From NCBI RefSeq assembly GCF_018320785.1, contig NC_054878.1:43933023-43997022 (forward strand): a stretch of DNA of 64,000 nt, given 5' to 3'. Origin of the DNA: Cheilinus undulatus (lineage: Eukaryota; Chordata; Actinopteri; Labriformes; Labridae). The notes under the pieces were generated by a model. That model was not told the origin of the DNA. It saw only the letters and a list, made by a program, of their open reading frames with translations, and made no database searches. Shown piece by piece: positions 24,060-35,814 of this stretch; within the stretch, counting starts at the first letter, position 1; every line of letters starts with the position of its first letter. Position numbers and translations under genes: made by a program.

Positions 24060-24620
24060 TGAAGACTCCTTGTCAAGAGGAAGAAAGTTTTGGTCTGATG
24101 AGACCAAAATGGAGCTTTTTGGCCATCAGACAAGATGCCAAACACTGACATCACCACAAACACACCATTCCCACTGTAAAGCAGTGGTGGCAGCATCATA
24201 CTGTGGGGATGCTTCTCAGCAGCTCACCCTGGAAGGCTTTAAAAGTTAGAGGGGGAAATAAATGTGGCAAACTATCAGAAAGTCCTGGAGGAAAATCTTA
24301 TTCAGTCTGCAAGAGAAGTAACGCTTGGTAGAAGATTTATTTCCCTGCAAGAAAATGAGCTGAAGCATACAGAGAAAGCTATACAGAAATGGTTTAAAGA
24401 CAACAAGGGGAATGTTTTGGAGTGGCCGAGTCAAAGCTCAGACCTCAATCCAATAGAGAATTCTTGCCTGGACTTGTAAAGGGTTGTTCACACCTGATCC
24501 CTGTGTAACCTGACATCCAAGGGGGTGAATACTTATTATAGGTCTGTAATCATGGTTATAGACCTTAGTGTGAGCAATATGAAAACAGACATTAAAGAAA
24601 GACTGAACAGTGAGTCTTAG
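24060..24620 (+). mobile_element. Decayed Tc1-like transposon 2 (intergenic)
   Basis: Readable blocks on the plus strand: FWSDETKMELFGHQTR-like (around 24090-24130), a GGSIILWGC-like block (around 24190), then EWPSQSSDLNPIEN (around 24420-24462), the usual final DDE motif region of Tc1 transposases. The tail CCAAGGGGGTGAATACTTAT (24518-24537) resembles fish Tc1 terminal repeats. It is 5'-truncated. Confidence 0.75.
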
Positions 24621-25310
24621 ATCCATTTTTACAGTTTGTTTATTTAAATAGTAGTAATACAGTGAACATGTTTATGAACCTTGACCAGTAGTGTGAGTTT
24701 TCATGCTAACAATAGATAACGTAGTGCAGCTGAGGCTCACAGGATGTCATCACACATTAAAAGCCTTCGATGTTTGTTATCATCACATGCTAACATGAGC
24801 TACCTAAATCATGAAATGTTAACATGACATGTTAATATCTACATAACACATGCTAATATGAGCTGATGGGAGCATTTAATACATGTTAATGTTTTTAAAC
24901 CACTTGCTAACGATAGCTTCTCATCAGTAAACACAAACCACAGCTGAGGCTCATGGGAAGGTCTTCATTAAAAGTAAAGTAATGGACACATGAGGGCGCT
25001 GTATGAGCTGCAGGATTATAACAGATTATCACCAGGGGAACATACATTCTTAATCCAACATGATTCACTTGGAACAAAACAGCAGATTTACAGATACAGA
25101 TAAAAAATATTTAAGAATTAGGATATATTTTCAGGACCGTACGGGGTGATCTTATGACCTGCTGTGGGCCTCCAGCCTCAGGTTGAATACTAGAGTGGTT
25201 ATTATTTGAGTAAAGAATCTGCAGACAGGTTGACATTAGCACACCTGCCGCAGTATCATTGAACAGACAGGAAGTACATTCTAACAGGTGAGGACAGCCA
25301 GGTAAACACG

Positions 25311-28300
25311 TTACTTCTTGGACGGGTCGTTGACCCGGCCCATGAACAGCACACCGCTGCTCGTCTGATGGTAGACCACGAAGAGGAAGGGTCTGTTAAT
25401 GGTCAGCCGAGGAGGAAGAGAGGAGAATGCACTGGCTCCCGTGCCGGTGTCATCGCTGCTCTCATCAACAGACATGTATGATTTATGAAACACCTGAAAC
25501 CACAGGTAACACAAGTAAATTTATAAATCAGCAATAACTGTTTAACACTGCAGGAAATGAGAGAAGAGATCAAATACACCATTAAATACACCGGTACAGG
25601 TCATTCAGAAACTACTCAGATCACTTTCACCCTCTTATTATTCACATTTCATGTCGTTCAATACTTCTTGTAATCACCTGTGAGAGTTTGAGCCCCGTAG
25701 CTCCGCCTTCGATGTTGACGACCTCAGCATCGTCCTGGAACACCTGTGTGATGCTTAGAGTCTCCAGGACATCCCGCAGAGAGTACGAACGGTCCAATAG
25801 GAAACGAGGGAGCTGCACCTCCAACTTCCTGTTTCAAAAATAAACCTTAAAATTAAATACTGACACCTGAGCCTTAAAGAGACCAGTTGTCATGACAACA
25901 CCTTAAAACTTCATGTTAATCACCTGCAATACACCAGTCAGAGAATTATGATGACAGGAAGAGTGATGAGTCAGCAAACTGAGGATGGAGGAAGGACAAA
26001 GTAAAGGATGGAGAAAAGGAAAAAGAGGGGGATCAAGGAAAGGATGGAGAAAAGACTATAAAGGATGAATGAAAGAAAGAATGAAGGTAAGGATGGATTA
26101 AAGCAAGAATGAAAGAAAAGGATGGAGAAAAGACTATGAAAGGATGAATGAAAGAAAGAAAGAAGGAAAGGCTGAAGAGAAGGAAGGCAAACATGATAAA
26201 GGAAAGGATGGATTAAAGCAAGAATGGAGGAAAGATGGATAAGGGAAAGAATGGAGAAAAGGAGGAACTAGAAAAGCACTCTGAGAGCGCAGACCTCCTC
26301 CGTTAGCCCTATCTCCCTATAGTAAGGAATCCTTTAAAAAAATCCCTGGATCCAGACGGTGATCCGGATCACTCCAAAAATCCAATCAGTTCTTCCTTAT
26401 GCCATTTCTGACATTTCCTGAAAATTTCATCAAAATCTGTCCATAACTTTTTGAGTTACGTTGCTAACAAACTAACAAACCCTGCCGATCACATAACCTC
26501 CTTGTCGGCGGGAAATAAAAGAAAGAAAGAAGGAAAGGATGAGAAGAAGGAAGATGAGTGCAATGAAGGAAAGGACGGATAAAAGAATGAATGCAATGAA
26601 AGGATTAAGAAAGGGAAGACGAGAGGGGTGAAGATAACGATGATGAAAGAATGAAGGAAAGGGACCTCCATCTGTCTGTCCTCCGAGGTCCGAAACCTGG
26701 GCATCATTCTGGACTCCACCCTCTCCTTCCAGTCCCACATAAATCTGTCACCAAATCCGCTTTCCATCATGTCAAGAACATCTCCAGACTCCAACCATCA
26801 CTTCCAGACCCCGTGGCAGAAACCCTCATTCACTCCTTCATAACCTCCCATCTAGACTACTGCAATGGAGTCCTGTCCGGGGTACCGAGCAAAACCCTGG
26901 ACAAGCTCCAGTTTGTCCAAAACTGTGCTGCTAGAGTTCTCACCCGCACTAGACCCTGGCAGCACATCACTCCAACCCTCATCCACCTTCACTGGCTCCC
27001 TATCAAGTCCTGAATCAACTACAAAATCCTCCTCCTCACATACAAATCTCTCCATGCTCGGGCTCCTCAGTACCTTTCTGATCTCCTCCATCCATACACA
27101 CCATCCCGCAACCTTCTGTCTTCAGACACTGGCCTACTTTCCATACCCAAGACCAAACTTCGAACCTATGGAGACCGAGCGTTCAGTGCTGCAGCCCCCA
27201 CCCTCTGGAACTCTCTTCCTGCAGACATCCGCAGCGCTCCATCTCTGGACATTTTCAAGAAACATCTCAAGCACCACCTGTTCACCACAGCCTACAGTCT
27301 TCATTAAATCACCCCTTACACTCATCCTATCCCTGACTTAGTTTGTCCATGTCTTATGTGTTCTTGTAAAGTGTCCTTGGGCTTCTTGAAAGGCGCTATA
27401 TAAATTCAAGATATTATTATTATTATCAAGGAAAGGATAGAGAAAAGAATGAGGAAAGGATAAATGAAAGAACAAGTAAAGGATGGATGAAAAAAGGATG
27501 GATGTAAGGGTGGGTAGAGGAAAGAATGAAACAAAGAATATGAAGGAATGGCTGACAAAAGAAAAATGAAATTTAGAAGGCAGGTGAGGATGGATGGAAT
27601 AAAATAAATGAATGGATAAAATACTGAAGGAAAGGAAAGATCAAGGGGAGGATGAATAAAAGAATGGATGAAGTAAAGAAGGGAGAACAAATGGATGAAA
27701 GAATACAGAAAAGATGGAAGGAAAGAGTGGAGGAAAGGATAGATGGAAAAATCAAGGAAAGGATGGATGAAGGAATGAACAAAGTTGGAGGGAGGAGAGG
27801 AAAGATGGAGGGCTGAAAAAAGAAACCATGTGACTCACGTCTTCTTCAGCTGTCGTATCCACGCTCTGATCTTCTCACCCGTCACATCCTCTTCCACAGC
27901 GGTGACATCCACACCTTCATCAGGGAACACAACCAGCATGGCCGCCCCGTCCGTCATCGGCAGTTTCAACACCCCAACCTTCAGAGAGCGGTCGTATGCC
28001 AGGAAGTACTTATCAGCCCGGAACATCATGGGAACCATAGTAACGTGATACTTGTCCACGTAGAAGCGCTCGTCTTGAGTGAACGAGGCATTAAAGGCCG
28101 GACTGAAGCGGACTGGAAGAGAGAGAAAGCATGATTGAAACACAGTGAACAATGGAACCCCGCGTTGCTGGTTTTGGGCTTCTGACATGCGTCTATGAGG
28201 TAGCCATCTTGGAGAGGGGTAGCTACAGCTTAGAATGAGGTAAGTCTATAATAGGGGAAGGTCTTTCCATGTAGCCTAGTCTGATAAGGTCCCATCGTAA

Positions 28301-29037
28301 AAGACAAAAAAACAGTCTAGTCTGACATCTGATGGATGGTTACTTCCATCCATCAGGGACGGCCTGCCCTCAGACTTGGCAGGTGTGCGTACCTTGGTAG
28401 GCGGTGGCAGTGGCAAGCAGCAGCTTGGTCTGGGGGTCCAGAGTGGAGACGAGGTCCTGGACCTGGTCTCCGGCGTTCTCCCGGGCCCAGCGGTTGACGG
28501 CATCAACGGCATCCTGTGGTGTCGCAAAGTCCACATTCTGAACACTTCCCCCAAATTTGGTCCTTACCTGGTCCAGGTACGATGACGACACCTCAGAACC
28601 CTGGGGGGAGAACAAGGCCGCGCCCTGCCTCAGGCTGGTAGCCACACCCCCCTGCAGGACTGCATTCCTCAGGTTCTGGAACAGATCTGAGGAGACAGAC
28701 ATTAGCAAACCATTTTAAATTTTATCACCAACAGTGTGGCGCCCCCCGACCTACCAGGGACGGCCTGAGGCTCCAGTCCTGTCAGGCTGAGGCCCTGCAG
28801 CAGCTGCTCCTGACTCCGCCCACTGGTGACAGCGAGCAGCGCCGACAGTCCGGCAGACAGTGTGAATGGACACAGGAAGACGTTGTCATCAGTGCGGCTG
28901 GAGACGGCTCGGTACAACCTCGCAGCAAAGTCAGCATTCCTATTGGTCAGATCCTGCAGTGCAGAGTCAATGGTTTGACAGGATGCCACAGTCAGGAGGA
29001 CGATACCGACCAATGGGAGAAGGAGAGGCTGAGCCAT
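25311..29037 (-). CDS. serpina10: Clade-A serpin, SERPINA10-like (protein Z-dependent protease inhibitor-like)
   Basis: Secreted serpin of 394 residues. Coding exons, 5' to 3' on the minus strand: 29037-28755, 28686-28393, 28112-27839, 25828-25678, 25493-25311. An upstream acceptor (CTTCCAG ending about 29054) implies a noncoding first exon. I chose the ATG at 29037 because MAQPLLLPLVGIVLLTVASC is a good signal peptide. Family signatures: NADFAARLYRAVSSRTDDNV, FLCPFTLSAGLSALLA, YVDKYHVTMVPMMFRADKYF, GVLKLPMTDGAAMLVVFPDE and the C-terminal block RPFLFVVY...LFMGRVNDPSKK. A potential N-glycosylation site is NAS in FNASFT. Five coding exons and position beside PPP4R4 fit the SERPINA cluster, where SERPINA10 adjoins PPP4R4 in human. 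The reactive loop (from about residue 345) is unusual; see findings. The serpin call is firm, the SERPINA10 assignment moderate. Confidence 0.85.
25960..27838. repeat. Purine-rich GGAAAGGATGGA(T/G)AAA tract in serpin intron
   Basis: A long degenerate array of GGAAAGGATGGATGAAAGAA-like units on the plus strand, split by about 430 bp of unrelated sequence (26270-26510) and by a LINE (26660-27426). The strand asymmetry gives long spurious minus-strand frames rich in Ser, Phe and Leu. It fills most of the serpin intron between 25829 and 27838. Confidence 0.75.
26660..27426 (+). mobile_element. 5'-truncated L2-like LINE with (ATT)n tail
   Basis: The RT C-terminal region is readable on the plus strand: SHLDYCNGVLSGVPSKTLDK, LQFVQNCAARVLTRTRPWQH, LHWLPIKS. 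After a frame break it continues AFSAAAPTLWNSLPADIRSA and LDIFKKHLKHHLF, ending at TAA near 27305. The short 3' UTR carries GTGTCCTTGGGCTTCTTGAA, GGCGCTATATAAATTCAAG and ends in (ATT)n at about 27411-27426, typical of fish L2/CR1-clade elements. It lies antisense to the serpin, in its third coding intron. Confidence 0.85.
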
Positions 29038-29102
29038 GATCACAGCACCCCCTGCTGGAAGAAATGTATTCCTCTTACCAGTTTTATAAAACATTTTTGA
29101 AG

Positions 29103-29480
29103 TTATACAACCTCACTTCCAAAAAGTTGGAACACTGAGTAAAATGTGAATAAAAACAGAACACTCATTAACACATATTCTTTTCACAATAGAAAATAAA
29201 CAACATATCACATGCTGAAACTGAGACATTTTACATTTTTATGAAAAATATTAGCTAGTTTTGAATTTGATGGCCTCAACATATCTCAAAAAAGAAGGGA
29301 CAGGGCAATGTCTGCCATTGTGTACTTCTCCTCTTCTTTGAACAACAGTCCGTAAACGTCTGGGAAGTTAGGAGACCAGCTGATGAAATTTTGGGAGAGG
29401 AACATTGTCCCATTCTTGTCTAATATACAATCCAAGCTGCTCAACAGGCCTGAGTCTTCTCTTCCAAGGGTGCCAATCAG
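29103..29480. mobile_element. DNA transposon end related to the 14.9-kb Tc1-like element
   Basis: Starts TACAACCTCACTTCCAAAAA and GTTGGAACACTGAGTAAAAT, then TTTTCACAATAGAAAATAAA and ATCTCAAAAAAGAAGGGACA. This is the same terminal organisation as at 14968-15240. The rest (TGTCCCATTCTTGTC and so on) looks like a different internal region, so it is a related but distinct family or a mosaic. It lies just upstream of the serpin's first coding exon. Confidence 0.55.
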
Positions 29481-31234
29481 GGGCATAGCTAGGGATTTGG
29501 GCCCCCAGAAAGAAAATTACACAGTCCCCCGCTTAACTGGCTAGCCAAGAAACAAATGTTGCATCATTTTTTTCAAATATACATGCATTTTAATGTGTTT
29601 TTGAGGCATAATTTTCCTGTTTATGGGCAATACTTTTTACTATGGTTAAACTAAATTTACTTGCATTATTTCTCACCACTGAACTATACCATTTTGATAT
29701 TTTTAAGGGAGGAGCACAATGTCAGCTTACACAGGCAATCCCTCATACATTAAGGTATTGTTACATAATATAGATATTTAAATACGCATTTCCTTGTGAT
29801 TCCAGAAGTTTCCATGTGTGACCGTTATAAGAGTCCGTTATAACGGTAGCCAGGTTAAAAAAAGCCAGCTTCACTGCATTCAGAGCAGTAATAACCTCTG
29901 GGTTTGTTTGTTTCTGTTATCATCAGCTTCACCCAGAATGCTTTGCTCTCTTATATAAATTGAGATTGTTGTAATGTGAATAAATGTAACAGTATCTAAA
30001 CAACCACGGGCACGTCCCAGCCCTCTACTGATGAAGAGACCATGATGGACTGATGATGACGATCAGCTGCTGTCAACAAACACACCCAAACCACACACAC
30101 CCACGCTCGGAACACACAACAAGCAAGCACGCGCACAATCAGAAAACAAAGGCCCACTGACCTCGTGCTGTTTCTTTGATCTTCAATCAGCTGATTTTTT
30201 TATATTTTTTATTTGCTTTGTCGCCTTCAGGACCTGCGCATCACCATCACCAAGCTCGCGCCCCAATGAGACAACAAAACAATCATTTCCGGTACTCCTT
30301 TCACAATAAAAGAGCCGCCCTCACCAAGCCAGAGGATGCTGGAACAAGAACGGGGGCCACGAAGGACTTAATGTGATTTGAATTCATCAAACAACAACTA
30401 ATGGTGAATAAAAAGTGCGATCAGGGTTAATCTGGTAATAATCGCTGAAATGAAATAATGACATATTGTCATTATATTAAAAATAACTGTGTTATCAATT
30501 GATACTAAACCTTATTGTCAAATGCTCTACCTTCAAATCAGAACAAGTTCGGTGACATCATCACCAAATGAAACTCATTAAAAATGTTATATTAAACACA
30601 CAACAATCAAACCCAAAACCAGCACGTTCTTTTATTTTGAAGGCAGTACTTCAACACTCGGCTTTTTCCTTTCACAGACTGTAGAACGCGCAGGCGCATT
30701 GAAATTAGCCTGACGTCATGCTATTATGTTCGAAGACCAGCAGAGGGCGCTACTGCAGCTGTAGAGCAGCTGTGAAATAACACCGAGATCATGTTTTATT
30801 TTGAAAATTATTCATGAAATCTTGTTTTTACATAATATGTATGAATACAAATTTAAAAAAGGAGGGAAAAATATCTGATGAAAAAAATAAAATCTGCATT
30901 AATCCCTAACGAAAATAAACTTACTGGTAGAATACTTATCAGTAATTACATATATATAATTATGACTGAATGATTTAATTTAATCTGTATATACACATAT
31001 ACATATATCTGTATGTGTATATATATATATATATAGGAATAAAATTAAATCATTTGAAGAAGAAAAAGGAGACTTACTTCACTTGTTCTTGGAGTGATTT
31101 ATATTGAACTGTTTTTGGATCAGTTTGTATAAAAATAAACATTCACATAGAGTGACATTAATATAGAGACTTTAATTACATTTTATCAAATAAAACATTT
31201 AAATAAATATTTACATAGACCCTAGTGTTTTGTG
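29481..31234. other. Intergenic sequence between serpin and XRCC3
   Basis: AT-rich, with no supported gene. It includes a (AT)n tract at about 31016-31035. It separates the 5' end of the serpin from the 3' end of XRCC3, both on the minus strand. The open frame 30176-30376 has no recognisable protein. Confidence 0.5.
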
Positions 31235-34200
31235 TTAGCTCTGGACCCCTCTGACCCCCTCCCTCCAGACGGCTGCCTCTTGTCCATCTCGGGCCAGATG
31301 CGGAGCAAACACCACCTCCAGCCTGCGGAGGGCGCTCTGCTGATCGCCATGACTGACCGTTCTCTGGAGACGCTGCATCATCAGTCGAACCGTCACCTGA
31401 TTGGCCCAGGCCAGACCCAGTGCAGGTGACACGCTGGAGGACAGCGGGCTGACAGGATCAAAGATTGACATTAAAACATTTTTTTAAAACCTCAGCAAAT
31501 TTATATTTTCATTAAAGATACAATATGTTAAGTTTTGTATCTGAAATGTCTATACCATTTAAAAAAGTGACCATTGTTATGTCATGTATTTTTAAAAATG
31601 GATGTCTTACAACACAGGTGTCCAAACTTTTTCCACTGTGGGCCACATACAGAAATATATAAGAAATAAATCATATTCTTTACCTTGAGGATATTAAAAA
31701 CCAATCTAATGTGGCTAGTTAACTGCTGACAAGGCAAACAGATAATCATTTTAAAGATTTTCAGGAGGCCAATCAGATTTCAGAGGGCCTTGTTGGCCCC
31801 TGGCTATGACTGGCTCCACCCTGAATTGTTAATCGTTCTGCTATTTGTTGCTGTAATCCATCAGGGAGTTATAAATAAATATATTGTAAATGCAAATATG
31901 TTCACTATTTATAGTGTTTTTGCAATTTAGCCAGAGAAAAAACGCATAAATAATTTTTTGTTACAATGCTTGTTTACCGAATTAACACTGTAGGACAGAC
32001 TTGTGCTAAAACTATGTCGTTCAATCCAGTCAGGCCATATTTAATTTTATATCAAGAATTTTGCTTAGGGTTTCCTAATTTTTATAATTGTAACAGGATG
32101 TATCCTTTAATGGATGCATTTTTGCTTCATTTTTTGCAATTTCTTGTGACTTTTAGCCATTTTTTGCCATTTCACACCCATTTTGTCACTATGAGCCCAT
32201 TGTACTATTCATGCAAATTTTGCAATTTTCTTTTTAATATTTTAATCCATTCTTGGCACTTTCCACCCATTTTTGTGTTCCCCCCCCCCACAATTATTTA
32301 ATAATTCACTTTATTAAAAAAAAAAAAAGTCTCAGTTTCTTGTATTTTATTTTCTGGTATCCTCACATTTGTGCACATCATGGCCTAGCTATAAAGTCTG
32401 ACATTACTTTCTTAATATTTCAGTGCGTCTATACACATTGTTAACATTACTAATAAAAAGGTAATTCTATTGTACTACATCATAAATACATGTTTTTCTT
32501 ACATGTTTACAGTAAGGAATTCCATGTCTGCATTGCTCTGTGTACTGTACCTGTAAGGGGGATGATGTTTGCGTTGGTTCATGAACAAATCAGATTTAGT
32601 GTGAAAACGTCCTAAATATGTAGAATATGGAGATAAAAAACGGTGGAAAGTTATAATTAAATAATAAACAGATTCTTACCCTAAAGTGTCATCTGAGGTG
32701 CTGAACACATCCGTCACCTGAAACACAAGAGAGATTGAAGAACCCCCGGGATGTCTCCGTGTCTGATAAGAACTACTAGACAAGATGAACCAGTCCATTT
32801 GCTCTCATCCAATCAGAAACGTGCATTCGTTACCTGGTTGACACACAGCACCGGTATGTCGTACTCCTGGCTCAGCTGATGGAGTTTAGATGAGAAGCTG
32901 ATCAGCTGTCTGTTTCTCTCAAGCCAATCAGAAGCCTGGAACTCAGACCTGAACAAAGCCGCCACAGAGTCGATGACCACGAGGCGGACCAGACCTCGAG
33001 TCAGCAGGAGAGGGACTCGCCGAGTCACACACACCTGAAGAGAGTCCTGAAGGTACAACAGGTGAATAAACAGGATTAATGATGTGTAGTGCACCCAGGT
33101 TCTTACTGCTAATACTATCATCACTGAAGGAGCTGCATTGAAGAGGTCATCAATCACAGCTTATTGAACGGACTCACCAGGTCAGCAGCGTGCTCGATGT
33201 AGATGTTGTTACTGAAGTTGATGGTATCGATCAGTGACTGGGGGATGTCTGAACGCAGATTAGGCTGTTCTCTGATCAGCTGCTGCAGGCGCCGACTCGG
33301 AAAGGCGTCCTCGGTGGAGATGAAGACGGCTCCTACAGAACATGGACATATATGGGGACAAATTAATCAGCATTTCTAACCCATAATATCCCTGAGTTAG
33401 CCAAAAAGCTGGTTTACATTTGCAGTCCCTGGCTCATTTATGCAGTTATCCATTCATTAACATCAGAAGCTGACCAGTCTTTTGAACTGCTGCTGAGTTC
33501 AGGATTTGTGGGTATTCTGAGCATCTGAGGGAACAATATCAACAAGTTTCCGCATGATTTTTAACAGTACCAGGTACCGACTGACCTGAGTGTAGCCCCC
33601 CGTGCTGAACTGGGTACTGCACTGACAGGCAGATCTGCAGGGCCAGCTGAGTTTTCCCTGCTCCGCTTTCTCCTGCTAGCTCAGTGACGCTCCCTGCTGG
33701 AAGGCCCCCCCTCAGCAGCTCGTCCAACACCGGACAGCCGACACTGAGTCTGAGAGAGGACGGGTGAGCACGCAGCGTGGCAGCTACACAATAGACACAC
33801 AAATATAAGCGTTAACTCATGCCGTGACATCACTGCGAGGCGTCCAATCAAACATCACCCTGCTCTGACCTGTGATTGGACGACGTCGCCTGCAGGCGAG
33901 AGCGGCGGTTTTGAGCAGCTGTTGGACGTCAGAGCGAGACAGACCGAGCGTGTGCAGATCCTGACCGCAACACAACACGTCGGCAACCGATCGCAACTTT
34001 GCTGGACAGAACAGAAACAACATAGTTAACAGGTTACCATGGCAACAACAGATGTAAAACAACTACATTGTTAAGACGAGGGTCCACATAATGTTTAAAT
34101 GAGAATTTCCCTGCCAGGATAAAACATCCTGTTGTGTTACATTTTCAAACTGTAGCTTAATATTCTTATAGTTTGTACACCTTATTTGTAGAACTGACAC

Positions 34201-34755
34201 TAGGAGACAGGCACAAAAATACAGTGTACCTGTACCTGTGCAAATAGATATAATCATCTGTTTTATTCTGTTCATGCCACATGAGTGGCAGGTGGGTTGA
34301 TGCCCGTCAACAGGGTCAGTATTTGCCAATAAATATGTTAACCTATGCATTGAAACATACGGAAGAGGATTAGGGCCACTGAAAAAAGGTTTTTGAGAAG
34401 CAATTTTTTTTACTTGTTGGAAAAAGTCAGAATTCAGACGCAGAATACTGACTTTAAAATTGACTTTTCTCTTAGAATTCTGACTTTTTTCTCACAAGTA
34501 AAAAAAAAAAAAATGCGTTTCAGTGGCCCTAATCCCCTACCGTAGTACATCCCTACCGACCAGTGAAAGAAGGAGATAGGGAAGTGTCTTAGGTGTGATG
34601 ACAAAAGAGGTTGTCTAACTTTTTATGCTGCCCTTCTGTGATAGAAGAAGATCTTTTAAGTTCGGTAGAGAGGAGGGCAAGGGTGTCTTACCTCTCCTAA
34701 GAGCGGCCCTAATCCTGGGGTTCACCTCCAGCAGGTCCAGGTCTCCAGAGGACAT
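31235..34755 (-). CDS. xrcc3: XRCC3, RAD51-paralogue DNA repair protein
   Basis: RecA-fold ATPase of the RAD51C-XRCC3 (CX3) complex, acting in nuclear homologous recombination. Seven coding exons on the minus strand: 34755-34692, 34001-33870, 33783-33586, 33332-33178, 33046-32834, 32717-32680, 31448-31235. They total 1014 nt, 337 residues plus stop, close to human XRCC3 (346). The N terminus [20 protein letters not shown] matches the [20 protein letters not shown] start of human. Walker A is GESGAGKT (exon 3) in [20 protein letters not shown]...; Walker B is [12 protein letters not shown] (exon 5). The C terminus has [17 protein letters not shown]. All key ATPase residues are present. The sixth exon is only 38 nt. 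The start codon is about 670 bp from a candidate first exon of BRF1 on the opposite strand. Confidence 0.95.
31610..31830. repeat. Interspersed repeat (GTGTCCAAACTTTTTCCACT family)
   Basis: Starts CAGGTGTCCAAACTTTTTCC, ACTGTGGGCCACATACAG and ends near GGGCCTTGTTGGCCCC. This is a frequent teleost dispersed repeat of DNA-transposon appearance. It lies in the XRCC3 intron before the last exon. Confidence 0.5.
34358..34547. mobile_element. MITE with 27-bp terminal inverted repeats
   Basis: The left end TACGGAAGAGGATTAGGGCC (34358-34377), extended by ACTGAAA, is mirrored by the right end read in reverse complement, TACGGTAGGGGATTAGGGCC plus ACTGAAA (to 34547). Between them lies a second inverted pair, GTCAGAATTCAGACG...AGAATTCTGACTTT, so almost the whole element can fold. 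It is in XRCC3 intron 1. Confidence 0.75.
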
Positions 34756-35426
34756 GTCGTTACCGAGTCATCCCGAGTTACAAACTAATTCAAGTAGCCA
34801 CTCCGAAACACTCTTGGATCACCTAGTGTTTCGTTTAAAGTCCCTGTGGACGTCCCAGACTGCTGAATGAACTTATCCGTGCACTCATCGTTGTCTTGTT
34901 TCCGAGCTAGTTAACACCGTTGAATCCCCGCTCAGCAACATACGTTATCACAAGGCGCCAGACGAAACCATTATGCTCAAGATAGGGGTGAATGGTATCG
35001 ACGATTAACTGTTTAGTGTCAAACTAAACTGTAAAATACGGAGCAGAGTTTAACTCGCGGCGTTTTCTCTCTCTACGAATTTACTAATAAATACTAAATG
35101 ATATGTGACACTTGAGAATAATGTAATGGTGACGTCTACAAACACCCCCGTGAGCTCCAAAGATAGTGACGTCACTGACACGCACCGGAGGAAAACAACA
35201 ACCGTTCAAAATATTGATACGAAATTAGTTCTGTGCTCGATAATTAGTCTTTACATGAATATATTTCATATTTATATCAATAAGTTACATTTATAGCATT
35301 ACATTTAATATATTTAAGCATTCCGTATAAGTATAGAGGAAACCAAAATGGATTTAAAGTCACAAATAGCGTGACTATAACCGGGACTCTATTGTTTCTA
35401 CTGGGAGGGAATTAACTTCTACTGCG
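34756..35426. promoter_or_regulatory. Candidate bidirectional promoter of XRCC3 and BRF1
   Basis: XRCC3 starts at 34755 on the minus strand. On the plus strand a good donor (ACTGCG then GTGAGT, cut after 35426) suggests a noncoding first exon of BRF1. The first coding exon of BRF1 has an acceptor at 37631-37633, so an upstream untranslated exon must exist. The interval is short and free of repeats. No TATA box is evident. Inference from gene geometry and splice signals only. Confidence 0.45.
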
Positions 35427-35814
35427 GTGAGTTTAACTAAAATATTGGTTAACGAAGGACTAGTTAATGTTATCCTACTTACGGTTGGTTAACTAAAGTC
35501 TAGTTAATATCATATGATTAACAACCAGTTAACTAATGGCTAGTTAATATTACATTGCTCATAGCCGATTAACTTATGTTTAGTTTGTTGTATTACTAAC
35601 AGCCGATTAACTGACTTCAAATTGAATGTCATCTAAAGGATGTTTTTGAAGTCAGGTAAAAAACATGAAACAAGAGAAACACAATCAGAAATTCAGATAC
35701 AACACTGAAATACACATACAAAAACATTAGGTAGAACCACCAGTAAGCACACTTGACATTTACCAGCAGCCCCCGGTATCCAGCCGGTTACTTAATGTCT
35801 AGTTAAATGTATAG

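Noticed and set aside
25960..27838. Minus-strand Ser/Phe/Leu-rich frames
   Set aside because: They follow the purine-rich repeat on the opposite strand and overlap the LINE.
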